In this document: positions 1-9,086 of the stretch, piece by piece
Layout of the letters: the number at the start of each line of letters is the position of its first letter
Numbering within the stretch: the stretch's first letter is position 1
Source: Anoxybacter fermentans
GTDB lineage: Bacteria > Bacillota > Halanaerobiia > DY22613
Assembly (NCBI RefSeq): GCF_003991135.1
Contig: NZ_CP016379.1
Location: forward strand, 1,860,001-1,924,000
Length of the DNA stretch: 64,000 nucleotides
Direction of reading: 5' to 3'
The notes under the pieces: model-generated
What the model saw: only the letters and a program-made list of their open reading frames with translations
Databases searched by the model: none
Told to the model about the DNA's origin: nothing
Position numbers and translations under genes: made by a program

Positions 1-429
1 TGCATTATGCAAAATTACCTTTTTATTTCCACCATCAGTTCCGCCCGCCAAAAGAATTAAATCAGGCTCTAAAGACTGAATCTCAGCCATCTCCCTATCA
101 CTTAGTTCATAAGAGAAGACTTTAAGAACTTTGGCTCCAGCTCCTAAAGCTGCCCTTTTGGCCGCTTCCGCTGTCAATTCAGGAACCAGACCAATGGCAA
201 CCATTTTAAGCCCTCCAGCTGCACTACTGCAGGCCAAACGATAAGTAGCCTTTTCCCAATCAACTCCCTGTTCCTTTAACTGGCTCAATGCTTTATTAAT
301 ACCGATAGTTACATCTGTTTCCACCGTTGTATGGGCCCGGGTTGATGCCACCAGTTCCAAACACTCCAGATCAAAAAATCTTACTTTAGTATAGGTACTG
401 CCAATATCCATCAATAGAGCAGTTTTCAT
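1..429 (-). CDS. glmL: Glutamate mutase-associated protein GlmL/MutL, N-terminal part
   Basis: Reading leftward from an ATG at 427-429, the frame stays open for 143 codons to the window edge, so the C-terminus is missing. The start MKTALLMDIGSTYTK has the phosphate-binding DxGST pattern of the ASKHA (actin/Hsp70-like) ATPase fold. LLAGGTDGGN near the cut edge is typical of MutL/GlmL. Family members are thought to act as ATP-dependent chaperone or reactivase of the B12-dependent glutamate mutase. The gene lies 12 nt downstream of glmS, which supports the assignment; the large subunit (glmE) would be expected beyond the left edge. Family is fairly secure, exact function is by analogy. Confidence 0.85.
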   Translation of the reverse strand, partial: MKTALLMDIGSTYTKVRFFDLECLELVASTRAHTTVETDVTIGINKALSQLKEQGVDWEKATYRLACSSAAGGLKMVAIGLVPELTAEAAKRAALGAGAKVLKVFSYELSDREMAEIQSLEPDLILLAGGTDGGNKKVILHNA

Positions 430-441
430 TTCTACCACTCC

Positions 442-858
442 TTAATCTTCAATCCCTAAATCCTTTTTCAAATCAGCAATAGCTGTCTCGGGCATTGTTC
501 CCGGTGGATAAACCCTATGGAAACCCATTTCTAAAAAGCGCTTTTTCACTTCTTCAAAATCCTGTTTTCCAACAACAAGATTGCCTCCCACATAAAGAAG
601 TACATCATCTAGACCTGCCTCTTTACATTTTTGAGGAAAACCTTGACAATCCAATTCTCCATGTCCGTAAAGGGACGAAACCAGAATGGCATCTGCATTG
701 GTCTCAATAGCTGCATTAATAAATTCTTCCTGTGAAGCCATTACACCAATATTTACCACTTTAAACCCGGCTTCTGTCAATGCATATTCCAGGATTTTGT
801 TACCCACTGCATGAACATCTGCCCCAATAACTCCAAGAACAAGTGTTTTCTTTTCCAT
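442..858 (-). CDS. glmS: Glutamate mutase sigma (B12-binding) subunit
   Basis: Small cobalamin-binding subunit of glutamate mutase, which interconverts L-glutamate and L-threo-3-methylaspartate by a radical mechanism. The B12-binding signature D-x-H-x-x-G is present as GADVHAVG (residues 13-19 from the chosen start), followed by a Rossmann-like flavodoxin fold with SSLYGHGE and [10 protein letters not shown] start at the ATG at 856-858, which has a purine-rich GGTGGG site about 8 nt upstream; a longer in-frame form would begin with TTG at 879 and has no site. The resulting 138 residues match the usual family length. Lies between murI and glmL on the same strand. Confidence 0.9.
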   Translation of the reverse strand: MEKKTLVLGVIGADVHAVGNKILEYALTEAGFKVVNIGVMASQEEFINAAIETNADAILVSSLYGHGELDCQGFPQKCKEAGLDDVLLYVGGNLVVGKQDFEEVKKRFLEMGFHRVYPPGTMPETAIADLKKDLGIED

Positions 859-885
859 TATAAATCCCACCCTAATCAAAATTTT

Positions 886-1695
886 TTAAAATAGGTTTAA
901 TTCTTTAAACTCTAACTTCATACCTAACTTTTTGCGTCCAATTTGCAAAAACTCTTTAGAAACTTTGTCCAACTGACTGGTTAGACAGATTTCTTCACCT
1001 TTTTCAGCAGTATTAAGGAGATTTTTTGCTTTAAGATCATTTTCAATCTTTCTTGCAATCTCTGTACCTGGGAAAATAATCTTAAGCTGACCATCACTTA
1101 CTTTCTCAATGGATTCGGTTAAAAAAGGATAATGGGTACATCCAAGAATGATGGAATCACATCCAGCATTCAAAATTGGAGTCAAATATTCTCTTAAAAC
1201 TTTTTCCGTTTCAGGGCCATATAATTTACCTGACTCGACTAATGGGACCAATTTTGGTGCAGGAACAGCTACCACCTCTGCATCAGGGTTTAATTTATGA
1301 ATCGCATTCTGATATCCACCACTTTTTACAGTACCTTCAGCAGCAATAAGGCCGATTTTCTGGTTTTTCGAAGAATTTACTGCTTTTTTTGCCCCTTCTT
1401 CAACCGGGCCAATCACCGGTACATCAAATCTCTCCCGCACCGTATCAATTGCTGCTACAGTTGCCGTATTGCAGGCGATTACAACATATTTAGCCTTTTT
1501 TTCACATACAAGATACTCAATAATTGTAAGTACATACTCCCTTACCTCTAACTGAGGTTTTGACCCGTAGGGAATATGTAAATTGTCACCATAATAAATG
1601 ATATTCTCCCCCGGAAGTCTTTTAACTACCTCACTGGTGATGGTAAGTCCTCCAACACCGGAGTCCAAAAAGCCGATTGGGCTTTCTCTAGTCAT
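886..1695 (-). CDS. murI: Glutamate racemase
   Basis: Cytosolic, cofactor-independent racemase that makes D-glutamate for peptidoglycan. The two catalytic cysteines are visible in VIACNTATV (Cys75) and LGCTHYPFL (Cys186), and the N-terminal GFLDSGVGGLT and YGDNLHIPYG motifs are typical. 269 residues is normal. The gene is sandwiched between a GntR regulator (12 nt upstream) and glmS (27 nt downstream), all on one strand. A racemase inside a glutamate mutase locus could feed D-glutamate into the mutase route; that link is inference, since cell-wall synthesis alone would also explain the gene. Confidence 0.95.
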   Translation of the reverse strand: MTRESPIGFLDSGVGGLTITSEVVKRLPGENIIYYGDNLHIPYGSKPQLEVREYVLTIIEYLVCEKKAKYVVIACNTATVAAIDTVRERFDVPVIGPVEEGAKKAVNSSKNQKIGLIAAEGTVKSGGYQNAIHKLNPDAEVVAVPAPKLVPLVESGKLYGPETEKVLREYLTPILNAGCDSIILGCTHYPFLTESIEKVSDGQLKIIFPGTEIARKIENDLKAKNLLNTAEKGEEICLTSQLDKVSKEFLQIGRKKLGMKLEFKELNLF

Positions 1696-1707
1696 CTACA
1701 TTCCCTC

Positions 1708-2670
1708 CTATTTCTTCAGATCTAACATAGCCATTTTCAGCATCTTTGTAGAGCCATGATCCGGCAATGATGCAAATTCAATAATTTCTTTCTCCCCCTG
1801 GGCCAACATAGCTACCTGATGATAACGGTGAGGTGATACAATAATATAGTCTAAGCCTTGAATAAATTTCCTTAATACTTCCTCTTCTTCATTAGTATTT
1901 ACTTTTAACTCAACATTACCCAAACCAATCCGGTTAAGAGTTTTTTCCACTTCTTTTGCAAAATTTTCAGTTGAACAGATAAGCCCCACGGGAATCCCTG
2001 TTGGAATCCGCGCCAATTTAATAATAGTACTCATCTTTGGTTCAAAAGCAATTTCTAAAAGTTCTACATTCATCCCAGCCAAAAACTTTTTCAATTCCTG
2101 AAAGTGGAATCGGGTAGTTACTATCAAATCTGCAGCACTCAATGCTTCCTTTAGTCGGACCGGTTCTTTTCTGATTTCCTGAATTAGATAGGACAATTTT
2201 TTCACCTTTGGCCCTAGATCAATCTCCTTCAATAGTGAATCCAATTGTTCTTTATTGCACTCAACAAAGGCCACTTTAATTTGACTCATCTGTGCTTCTT
2301 TTTCCTTTGCTCTCACATAGGCAATAGTTAAAAAATCATCAAAGGAAAATCCCAATTCCATTGCTTCTTCCAGGGCAAGATCTATAATCTTTAAAAGCTT
2401 GTCCTTACGACCGGGTTCTTTAACACCGGCAATCTCACCTGCCACAAAGGTTCCCCTACCCTGCCTTGAGACAATGATATTCTCATCTTCTAACTCCTTA
2501 TAGGCTACACTAACCCTGTTGCGGCTGATCTGTAACTTTTCTGCCAGTTCCCGTTCGGTAGGTAATTTATCCCCCGGTACCAATATTCCACGGTCAATCA
2601 TACTTTTAATCTGCTCTTTGAGTTGAATATAAATGGGTACTCCACTTTTCCGATCTATGCGAAACTCCAT
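1708..2670 (-). CDS. GntR-family transcriptional regulator of the glutamate mutase locus
   Basis: The N-terminal winged helix (about residues 8-76; PIYIQLKEQI, LPTERELAEKL, VSRQGRGTFV) is a clear GntR DNA-binding domain. The C-terminal 240 residues are not an obvious aminotransferase (MocR), UTRA or FCD domain; they read as two alternating alpha/beta lobes that could bind a small ligand. It is the first gene of a murI-glmS-glmL transcription unit, and a 20-bp palindrome lies directly upstream of its start (2697-2716). Autoregulation and sensing of an amino acid are plausible but inferred. ATG start at 2668-2670 has GGAGGGAGAT upstream. Confidence 0.85.
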   Translation of the reverse strand: MEFRIDRKSGVPIYIQLKEQIKSMIDRGILVPGDKLPTERELAEKLQISRNRVSVAYKELEDENIIVSRQGRGTFVAGEIAGVKEPGRKDKLLKIIDLALEEAMELGFSFDDFLTIAYVRAKEKEAQMSQIKVAFVECNKEQLDSLLKEIDLGPKVKKLSYLIQEIRKEPVRLKEALSAADLIVTTRFHFQELKKFLAGMNVELLEIAFEPKMSTIIKLARIPTGIPVGLICSTENFAKEVEKTLNRIGLGNVELKVNTNEEEEVLRKFIQGLDYIIVSPHRYHQVAMLAQGEKEIIEFASLPDHGSTKMLKMAMLDLKK

Positions 2671-2696
2671 ATTAATCTCCCTCCTTCCTACCCAAT

Positions 2697-2716
2697 TGGA
2701 CTAATCCATTAGTCCA
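2697..2716. promoter_or_regulatory. Palindromic operator candidate for the GntR regulator
   Basis: TGGACTAAT-CC-ATTAGTCCA: two perfect 9-bp arms around a 2-bp centre, 27 nt upstream of the gntR start codon. The size and position fit a GntR dimer site controlling its own operon. No second copy was seen in the window. Confidence 0.6.
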
Positions 2717-2787
2717 TTTTATTTTACCGGTTCGATATTTTTTTTAAAACTCCTGCTGTGTTTTAAAAATTTTAATAAAATGATTTT

Positions 2788-2857
2788 ACTGCAAAAAGCT
2801 AATTTTGAGCGCTATAGAAATTTTTCGTTAAACCATCTTAGTGAGATTGAAAAGAAT
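2788..2857 (+). repeat. Repeat A, copy 1 (left half only, cut by the IS)
   Basis: Begins ACTGCAAAAAGCTAATTTT and continues through the AGAAATTTTTCG and CCATCTTA blocks shared with other copies, then stops abruptly where the IS end begins at 2858. The matching right arm is not found after the IS tandem (beyond 6376), so about two thirds of the element is lost. Confidence 0.85.
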
Positions 2858-4638
2858 GGGGCTGTCTCAAAAGTAATTAATTACTTTTGGGCATGGCCCC
2901 TTTTTTCATTGTTCATTTTAAATTCATTGAAAATTTTTCTGTTAAGAAAATAAAAACCCATACCTGACATTCTATACTGTTGCCAGTTTAGCCAGGTTAT
3001 GGGCTATACACAGTAAACCCCATTCAATTTTTACTTTCTCAAGGCCACGAAGCAGAAATCTCCGGAATGACCAATTACCTTTGATCCTTCCAAAGACAGA
3101 TTCCGCTTCAATTGCTCTTTGAGAACGGAGTTTCATACCTTTATCGGAACAAAGGTTTTCCTTTACCTTTTGCTTATATTCACGTAATTTAAAATTTATT
3201 CTTATTACTCGATCACCTTTGGCCCTGGTACAATTTTCTTTTAACTCACACTCATCACAATTTTCGCATTTGTAATATCTAATTTGTTTAGTATATCCAT
3301 TTTCAGTCTTAATTTCTTTTGTCTTACAGTAAATGAGTCTTCTTTGAGCAGGACAAATAAACTCGTCGTTTTCTTTATCATACGGCCAGTTTTCTACTTT
3401 AAATATATCATTTTTAAACTTCTTCTTTTGTTCTTTATGAAAAGTATTATACTTAACATAAATATTAGTATTGGCTTTCTCTAAGTAATCATAATTTTCC
3501 TCACTACCATAACCTGAATCAGCTATCACATTTTCCGGAATCTTACCTGTAACTTCTTTTACTTTTTCTAAATGAGGTATTAAGCATCTTGAATCTGCCG
3601 GCCTTTGATGAATACTATAACCAACTACAAACTGATTCTCTGTACCTATCTGAACATTATATGCGGGCTTCAATTGCCCATTTTTCATGTGGTCTTCTTT
3701 CATTCTCATAAAAGTTGCATCAGTATCTGTTTTAGAATAACTGTTTCGTCCATTTAAAATCTCTTCCTGCTGCTCATATTTTTTCATTCGAGGAAGACAT
3801 TTAGTCTTGAGCTCTTTAATTGTTTTCTTTAACTTCTTGTTTTTGGAGTTCTTTTCTAGACGTTCTTCAAGTTCCTTAATTTTTTCTTCGAGTTTCTTTG
3901 AATCTATTTCTTTTCCTTCACCCATCTCCTCCAGGTCATTATCCCCATACAATCTATTCTCTTCTTCGTTGGTTTTCTCAATCTCTTTTAAAAGTTCATT
4001 AATTTTTGCCCTAAGCCTTGCTTTGTACTTCTTTGTCGCTTTTCTCCAGACAAAGCTATATTTGTTTGCATTAGCTTCTATTTTTGTACCATCTAAAAAG
4101 TAATTCTCTAACTTTACATATCCTTCTTCTATAAGAAGTTCCAATACTGATGCAAATACCTCATCAATAACATCTTTCATGATCTCTGATCTGAATCGGT
4201 TTATCGTCCGAAAATCAGGTTTATTGTTACCACTAAGCCACATAAAATAAATATTTTCCCGAAGTGCCTTGGCAATTCGTCTTGATGAATATATTCTCTG
4301 AGTATAGGCATATACTATAACCTTAAGCATCATTTTCGGATGGTAGCTGCTTCTACCCCCACCTTTATATTTTTCAAGCAGGGGTTCAATATTCATCCTT
4401 TCTATAGCTGAATTTACCACCCTTACTAAATGATTCTCAGGAATAAACACATCAAAACTCAAAGGCAACATTGTCTGATTCATATTATATTCAATAAATG
4501 TCTTTTTATTATGGTTTTTCCTCTTCATATTTATATTTTACCATAAAAAAAAGGTGTTGTCTTTATAAAAATTTCTGACAACACCTTTCTTTTAATATTT
4601 ACTTTTGGGGGTTATAAAGGGACTTTTGGGACAGCCCC
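2858..4638 (-). mobile_element. IS1182-type insertion sequence, copy 1
   Basis: Left end GGGGCTGTCTCAAAAGT (2858-2874) and right end ACTTTTGGGACAGCCCC (4622-4638) are inverted repeats, 16 of 17 matching. One 518-codon transposase gene fills the element. Just inside the left end, 2858-2900 forms a second inverted repeat ending in GGCCCC and a T run, a likely terminator for the transposase. The right-hand inverted repeat is followed directly by copy 2. No clear target duplication could be recognised. Confidence 0.9.
2972..4528 (-). CDS. IS1182-family transposase, copy 1
   Basis: 518 residues. The N-terminal DUF772-type domain (about residues 45-125) is followed by a DDE catalytic region: FLDGTKIEAN (Asp146), VIADSGYGSEENYD, and AIEAESVFGRIKG near the C-terminus carry the expected acidic residues. 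A lysine/glutamate-rich coiled insertion spans about residues 165-250, and a small cysteine cluster (CENCDECELKENC) lies near residue 425. The frame is intact, so the enzyme is probably functional. It differs from copy 2 by one residue (Arg instead of Lys after ENCT). Confidence 0.95.
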   Translation of the reverse strand: MKRKNHNKKTFIEYNMNQTMLPLSFDVFIPENHLVRVVNSAIERMNIEPLLEKYKGGGRSSYHPKMMLKVIVYAYTQRIYSSRRIAKALRENIYFMWLSGNNKPDFRTINRFRSEIMKDVIDEVFASVLELLIEEGYVKLENYFLDGTKIEANANKYSFVWRKATKKYKARLRAKINELLKEIEKTNEEENRLYGDNDLEEMGEGKEIDSKKLEEKIKELEERLEKNSKNKKLKKTIKELKTKCLPRMKKYEQQEEILNGRNSYSKTDTDATFMRMKEDHMKNGQLKPAYNVQIGTENQFVVGYSIHQRPADSRCLIPHLEKVKEVTGKIPENVIADSGYGSEENYDYLEKANTNIYVKYNTFHKEQKKKFKNDIFKVENWPYDKENDEFICPAQRRLIYCKTKEIKTENGYTKQIRYYKCENCDECELKENCTRAKGDRVIRINFKLREYKQKVKENLCSDKGMKLRSQRAIEAESVFGRIKGNWSFRRFLLRGLEKVKIEWGLLCIAHNLAKLATV

Positions 4639-6376
4639 TTTTTTCATTGTTCATTTCAAATTCATTGAAAATTTTTCTGTTAAGAAAATAAAAACCCATA
4701 CCTGACATTCTATACTGTTGCCAGTTTAGCCAGGTTATGGGCTATACACAGTAAACCCCATTCAATTTTTACTTTCTCAAGGCCACGAAGCAGAAATCTC
4801 CGGAATGACCAATTACCTTTGATCCTTCCAAAGACAGATTCCGCTTCAATTGCTCTTTGAGAACGGAGTTTCATACCTTTATCGGAACAAAGGTTTTCCT
4901 TTACCTTTTGCTTATATTCACGTAATTTAAAATTTATTCTTATTACTCGATCACCTTTGGCCTTGGTACAATTTTCTTTTAACTCACACTCATCACAATT
5001 TTCGCATTTGTAATATCTAATTTGTTTAGTATATCCATTTTCAGTCTTAATTTCTTTTGTCTTACAGTAAATGAGTCTTCTTTGAGCAGGACAAATAAAC
5101 TCGTCGTTTTCTTTATCATACGGCCAGTTTTCTACTTTAAATATATCATTTTTAAACTTCTTCTTTTGTTCTTTATGAAAAGTATTATACTTAACATAAA
5201 TATTAGTATTAGCTTTCTCTAAGTAATCATAATTTTCCTCACTACCATAACCTGAATCAGCTATCACATTCTCCGGAATCTTACCTGTAACTTCTTTTAC
5301 TTTTTCTAAATGAGGTATTAAGCATCTTGAATCTGCCGGCCTTTGATGAATACTATAACCAACTACAAACTGATTCTCTGTACCTATCTGAACATTATAT
5401 GCGGGCTTCAATTGCCCATTTTTCATGTGGTCTTCTTTCATTCTCATAAAAGTTGCATCAGTATCTGTTTTAGAATAACTGTTTCGTCCATTTAAAATCT
5501 CTTCCTGTTGCTCATATTTTTTCATTCTGGGAAGACATTTAGTCTTGAGCTCTTTAATTGTTTTCTTTAACTTCTTGTTTTTGGAATTCTTTTCTAGACG
5601 TTCTTCAAGTTCCTTAATTTTTTCTTCGAGTTTCTTTGAATCTATTTCTTTTCCTTCACCCATCTCCTCCAGGTCATTATCCCCATACAATCTATTCTCT
5701 TCTTCGTTGGTTTTCTCAATCTCTTTTAAAAGTTCATTAATTTTTGCTCTGAGCCTTGCTTTGTACTTCTTTGTCGCTTTTCTCCAGACAAAGCTATATT
5801 TGTTTGCATTAGCTTCTATTTTTGTACCATCTAAAAAGTAATTCTCTAACTTTACATATCCTTCTTCTATAAGAAGTTCCAATACTGATGCAAATACCTC
5901 ATCAATAACATCTTTCATGATCTCTGATCTGAATCGGTTTATCGTCCGAAAATCAGGTTTATTGTTACCACTAAGCCACATAAAATAAATATTTTCCCGA
6001 AGTGCCTTGGCAATTCGTCTTGATGAATATATTCTCTGAGTATAGGCATATACTATAACCTTAAGCATCATTTTCGGATGGTAGCTGCTTCTACCCCCAC
6101 CTTTATATTTTTCAAGCAGGGGTTCAATATTCATCCTTTCTATAGCTGAATTTACCACCCTTACTAAATGATTTTCAGGAATAAACACATCAAAACTCAA
6201 AGGCAACATTGTCTGATTCATATTATATTCAATAAATGTCTTTTTATTATGGTTTTTCCTCTTCATATTTATATTTTACCATAAAAAAAAGGTGTTGTCT
6301 TTATAAAAATTTCTGACAACACCTTTCTTTTAATATTTACTTTTGGGGGTTATAAAGGGACTTTTGGGACAGCCCC
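4639..6376 (-). mobile_element. IS1182-type insertion sequence, copy 2 (tandem, left end missing)
   Basis: Repeats copy 1 from 2901 onward at a constant 1738-bp offset. It lacks its own left inverted repeat (the equivalent of 2858-2900): its sequence begins immediately after the right inverted repeat of copy 1, which ends in the same CCCC tetranucleotide. The right end ACTTTTGGGACAGCCCC is at 6360-6376. Only a few base changes separate the copies, so the duplication is recent. Confidence 0.88.
4710..6266 (-). CDS. IS1182-family transposase, copy 2
   Basis: 518 residues, identical to copy 1 except for a single Arg-to-Lys change in the cysteine-cluster region; the scattered other base differences are silent. 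All acidic motifs of the DDE domain are retained and the frame is intact. The stop codon and downstream 70 bp are the same as in copy 1, but what follows is the right end of copy 1 and not a left inverted repeat. Confidence 0.95.
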   Translation of the reverse strand: MKRKNHNKKTFIEYNMNQTMLPLSFDVFIPENHLVRVVNSAIERMNIEPLLEKYKGGGRSSYHPKMMLKVIVYAYTQRIYSSRRIAKALRENIYFMWLSGNNKPDFRTINRFRSEIMKDVIDEVFASVLELLIEEGYVKLENYFLDGTKIEANANKYSFVWRKATKKYKARLRAKINELLKEIEKTNEEENRLYGDNDLEEMGEGKEIDSKKLEEKIKELEERLEKNSKNKKLKKTIKELKTKCLPRMKKYEQQEEILNGRNSYSKTDTDATFMRMKEDHMKNGQLKPAYNVQIGTENQFVVGYSIHQRPADSRCLIPHLEKVKEVTGKIPENVIADSGYGSEENYDYLEKANTNIYVKYNTFHKEQKKKFKNDIFKVENWPYDKENDEFICPAQRRLIYCKTKEIKTENGYTKQIRYYKCENCDECELKENCTKAKGDRVIRINFKLREYKQKVKENLCSDKGMKLRSQRAIEAESVFGRIKGNWSFRRFLLRGLEKVKIEWGLLCIAHNLAKLATV

Positions 6377-6385
6377 TTCTTAAAA

Positions 6386-6865
6386 TCATTTTACCAATTC
6401 TTCATTTGCTTCAAAACTTTCTTCTAAATTCAAATGTCCGGCCAATGTCTGTACTTTTCTCCCTTCCACCAAAATTTGTACCCTCTCAACATCAGGAAAT
6501 TGACATAAAGTATTGACAATAGAATAAACGGTTAAAATTTCACCTGTACTCCCGCCCCAGTGATTGGTTATCAATTTTTCATTAAAATTTACCACACATA
6601 ACCCATTTTTAACCCGAATATTTAAAAGTTCTACTTCGGGAGGAATGGTGGGAAATAACCCGGGTTTTGTTGGCCCGGCAATCAATTCCCTAACTGCCTC
6701 CCACTTTTTATCTCCTTTGACTTTGCGTTTTTCAACCTGTAAACCCATCCCATCTTTTGTTGCAAAATAGAGTTTAATTGAATCATCGGCAAAGAAATTA
6801 AGCCAGATATAATAAACCCCAATCCCGACCAGAATCAATAAAATCAAGGAAATAATCTTTCTCAT
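6386..6865 (-). CDS. GerMN domain protein, membrane-anchored
   Basis: 159 residues: one N-terminal membrane segment (about 4-24) followed by an extracytoplasmic GerMN domain (about 28-150; KLYFATKDG, ELIAGPTKPG, VVNFNEKL, VYSIVNTLCQFPDVERVQI). GerM proteins take part in sporulation and germination in Bacillus, and the domain often accompanies cell-wall amidases. The start overlaps the stop of the upstream amidase gene by 4 nt, so the two are translationally coupled. The IS tandem ends 9 bp after its stop codon, so it has probably lost its own downstream terminator. Confidence 0.85.
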   Translation of the reverse strand: MRKIISLILLILVGIGVYYIWLNFFADDSIKLYFATKDGMGLQVEKRKVKGDKKWEAVRELIAGPTKPGLFPTIPPEVELLNIRVKNGLCVVNFNEKLITNHWGGSTGEILTVYSIVNTLCQFPDVERVQILVEGRKVQTLAGHLNLEESFEANEELVK

Positions 6866-8928
6866 TGGCTTTCACCACTTTCCATAATTTGCGCAAAATA
6901 GGCCATAACACCTTCATAAATACCTAATGCAGCTTTTTTACGAAATTCAGGATCAGCCAGTAAAGTAGCTTCTTCTTTTTTGGATATAAAAGCCACTTCC
7001 ACTAAAACCGCAGGCATAGTTGTATGATTTAAAACATAAAATTCATCAGATTTAACCCCTCGATCAAAGAGATTAATAGTTTTAACCAGATTATTTTGAA
7101 TTGCATTAGCCAATTTTAAACTTCCCGACTTATTGGTCGGTGAAATAAAAGTCTCAGTTCCACCCGGATCAATTCCAACAAAGGAATTACAGTGAATGCT
7201 GACAAAAATATCTGCATTCAACTGATTAGCCAGGTCAACCCGTTCTCCCAGGGTAGGATATACATCTTTATCCCGGGTCATTATAACAGTAGCACCGCTA
7301 TCTCTAAGAAGTTTTCGAACTTTTAGCCCTATATCCAGAGTCACATCTTTTTCAAATAACCCCCCAGGGCCAACTGCACCTGGATCAGAGCCTCCATGTC
7401 CAGGATCGATAACAATAATCTTTCCTTCCAGAGGATTCTTACCCAGACTAATCTCAATTCTTTGAGTCTGTTTTGTTGAGAGCACATTATGGTTAACATA
7501 CCGGTTCAGATCAAAAACTACCCTGACTTTATCAGGATATTGATGCATTCTTACTCTTTTGATATTCCCTTGTTTAGCAGGAATTTGTTCAGAATCAAGC
7601 CTGGTAATGGCCCCTTCTAAATCAACCACCAACCGATCTGGATCTGGTAAATACCATACTTTGTAATTCACAGGGGTACTGGTCCTGAGCACCACTCGTT
7701 GATTCAAACCTTCCAAAATCTCAATACCCACCAGTTCACGTTCGCCGTACCCTTCTTTCACATCTTCCAGAATAAATTCTGCAGTAGTAGTCTTTTTCTC
7801 CTTTTCATTAGACTGTCCGGCAGCAAAAGGTTTGGACAGTTGAGAGCCTGAACTAATGATTGGGCCAGAATTTAAGCTTTTTGTCTGAACAATTATCTCA
7901 TTGGCCTCTTCACTACGAAGAATATTATAGCCAATTCTTTCATTCAGGTCTAAAACTATCCGCACAATTTTGGGATCCCAACTATGCTGGCTTGCTCTAA
8001 TCTGTTTTATCAAAGGATGATCAAGTTTGATTTTATTTTCAACCAGTTGTAGAGTCTGATCAGTCAGATCAATTACCAATCGATCCGGTTTTGAAAGTTC
8101 CAGTACCTTATAATCACCAATCTCTCCTGAAGATCTAATAGAAATCCCTTTATCTGTCAAAGCAATCTGCCTAATCCCAGGCACAAAAGCTACTATTACT
8201 TTAAAACCATCAGGTCCCTTTTCTTTTAAAATCCGATATTGAACCTTATGATTTAGTTCCACCACTACCCGAACAGTCTCCTCATCAAACTGTCTAATCC
8301 GCACACTTTTAAACACATAAGTTTCCCAGAGGATATCGGTAGCTCTGGCACTTAAAGCTGACTGCTTAAGATCAATCACTAGCCTATCCGGATTCTCTAA
8401 AACCATAGTTGAATATGGTACCTCTTTTGTTGAATTAATTACCAATCTTTCCCCACTAATCCCTTCTTCAAAAATTAAATCCAATACCCAATTAGAAGGT
8501 TTATAAATCTGAGCAAACTTTCTTTTTTCATCCCATTTAAAAAAGAATCCGAAATACTGAGTAAAAAAACGCAAAGGAACCATAACCTGTCCCTTAACAA
8601 TTCGCGGTGGAACTGGAAGCTGAACAATCTGTCCACCCGGATTGATCTGAACTTTGGGATTATCCACCTGCATCTTAATCTCATATTCGTCAAAACGGAT
8701 CTTTAAAATTTTAAGAAGTTCATACCATTCCAATACTCCATCCAATTCTTTTACTATAATCCTTACCGGCACCATAAGTTCGCCATCTTCTACTTTAAAA
8801 GGTACATTATTATATATATTTCCTTGAATATTAAGGGTCATTTTATCCGCAGCAGTTGCAACACTCCCCCAAACTAAAACCAGAATAATTACCAAAAATA
8901 TATTATAAAAAATCTTCCCTCTACCCAT
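6862..8928 (-). CDS. N-acetylmuramoyl-L-alanine amidase with AMIN domains
   Basis: 688 residues, exported. Signal peptide to about residue 27 (…SVATA-ADK); copper-amine-oxidase-N-like domain about 30-145 (GELMVPVRIIVKEL, VMVPLRFFTQYFGF); three AMIN-type domains about 150-490, each with a DRLVIDL or DRLVVDL core; and a C-terminal Amidase_3 zinc domain about 503-680 (VIDPGHGGSDPGA, SIHCNSF, VLVEVAFIS). The last cleaves the amide bond between MurNAc and the stem peptide. AMIN domains localise such enzymes in the envelope. Coupled to the GerMN gene. Repeat A copy 2 lies upstream, between it and divergent rnjA. Confidence 0.92.
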   Translation of the reverse strand: MGRGKIFYNIFLVIILVLVWGSVATAADKMTLNIQGNIYNNVPFKVEDGELMVPVRIIVKELDGVLEWYELLKILKIRFDEYEIKMQVDNPKVQINPGGQIVQLPVPPRIVKGQVMVPLRFFTQYFGFFFKWDEKRKFAQIYKPSNWVLDLIFEEGISGERLVINSTKEVPYSTMVLENPDRLVIDLKQSALSARATDILWETYVFKSVRIRQFDEETVRVVVELNHKVQYRILKEKGPDGFKVIVAFVPGIRQIALTDKGISIRSSGEIGDYKVLELSKPDRLVIDLTDQTLQLVENKIKLDHPLIKQIRASQHSWDPKIVRIVLDLNERIGYNILRSEEANEIIVQTKSLNSGPIISSGSQLSKPFAAGQSNEKEKKTTTAEFILEDVKEGYGERELVGIEILEGLNQRVVLRTSTPVNYKVWYLPDPDRLVVDLEGAITRLDSEQIPAKQGNIKRVRMHQYPDKVRVVFDLNRYVNHNVLSTKQTQRIEISLGKNPLEGKIIVIDPGHGGSDPGAVGPGGLFEKDVTLDIGLKVRKLLRDSGATVIMTRDKDVYPTLGERVDLANQLNADIFVSIHCNSFVGIDPGGTETFISPTNKSGSLKLANAIQNNLVKTINLFDRGVKSDEFYVLNHTTMPAVLVEVAFISKKEEATLLADPEFRKKAALGIYEGVMAYFAQIMESGESQ

Positions 8929-9086
8929 GCTAACACTCCTTCACATCCTCTTACCATATAAATTTATACTTCTCTTTTCAGTGACGAAATTCCTTTAAAT
9001 TTCATGATTAAACTGCAAAAAGCTAATTTTGAGCACCATAGAAATTTTTCGTTAAACCATCTTAATGAGATCGAAGGAGAAATAAG

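Noticed and set aside
3284-5841. Plus-strand open frames within the IS copies
   Set aside because: They mirror the transposase gene on the other strand, are repeated in both copies, have serine/phenylalanine-rich shadow composition and no ribosome sites.
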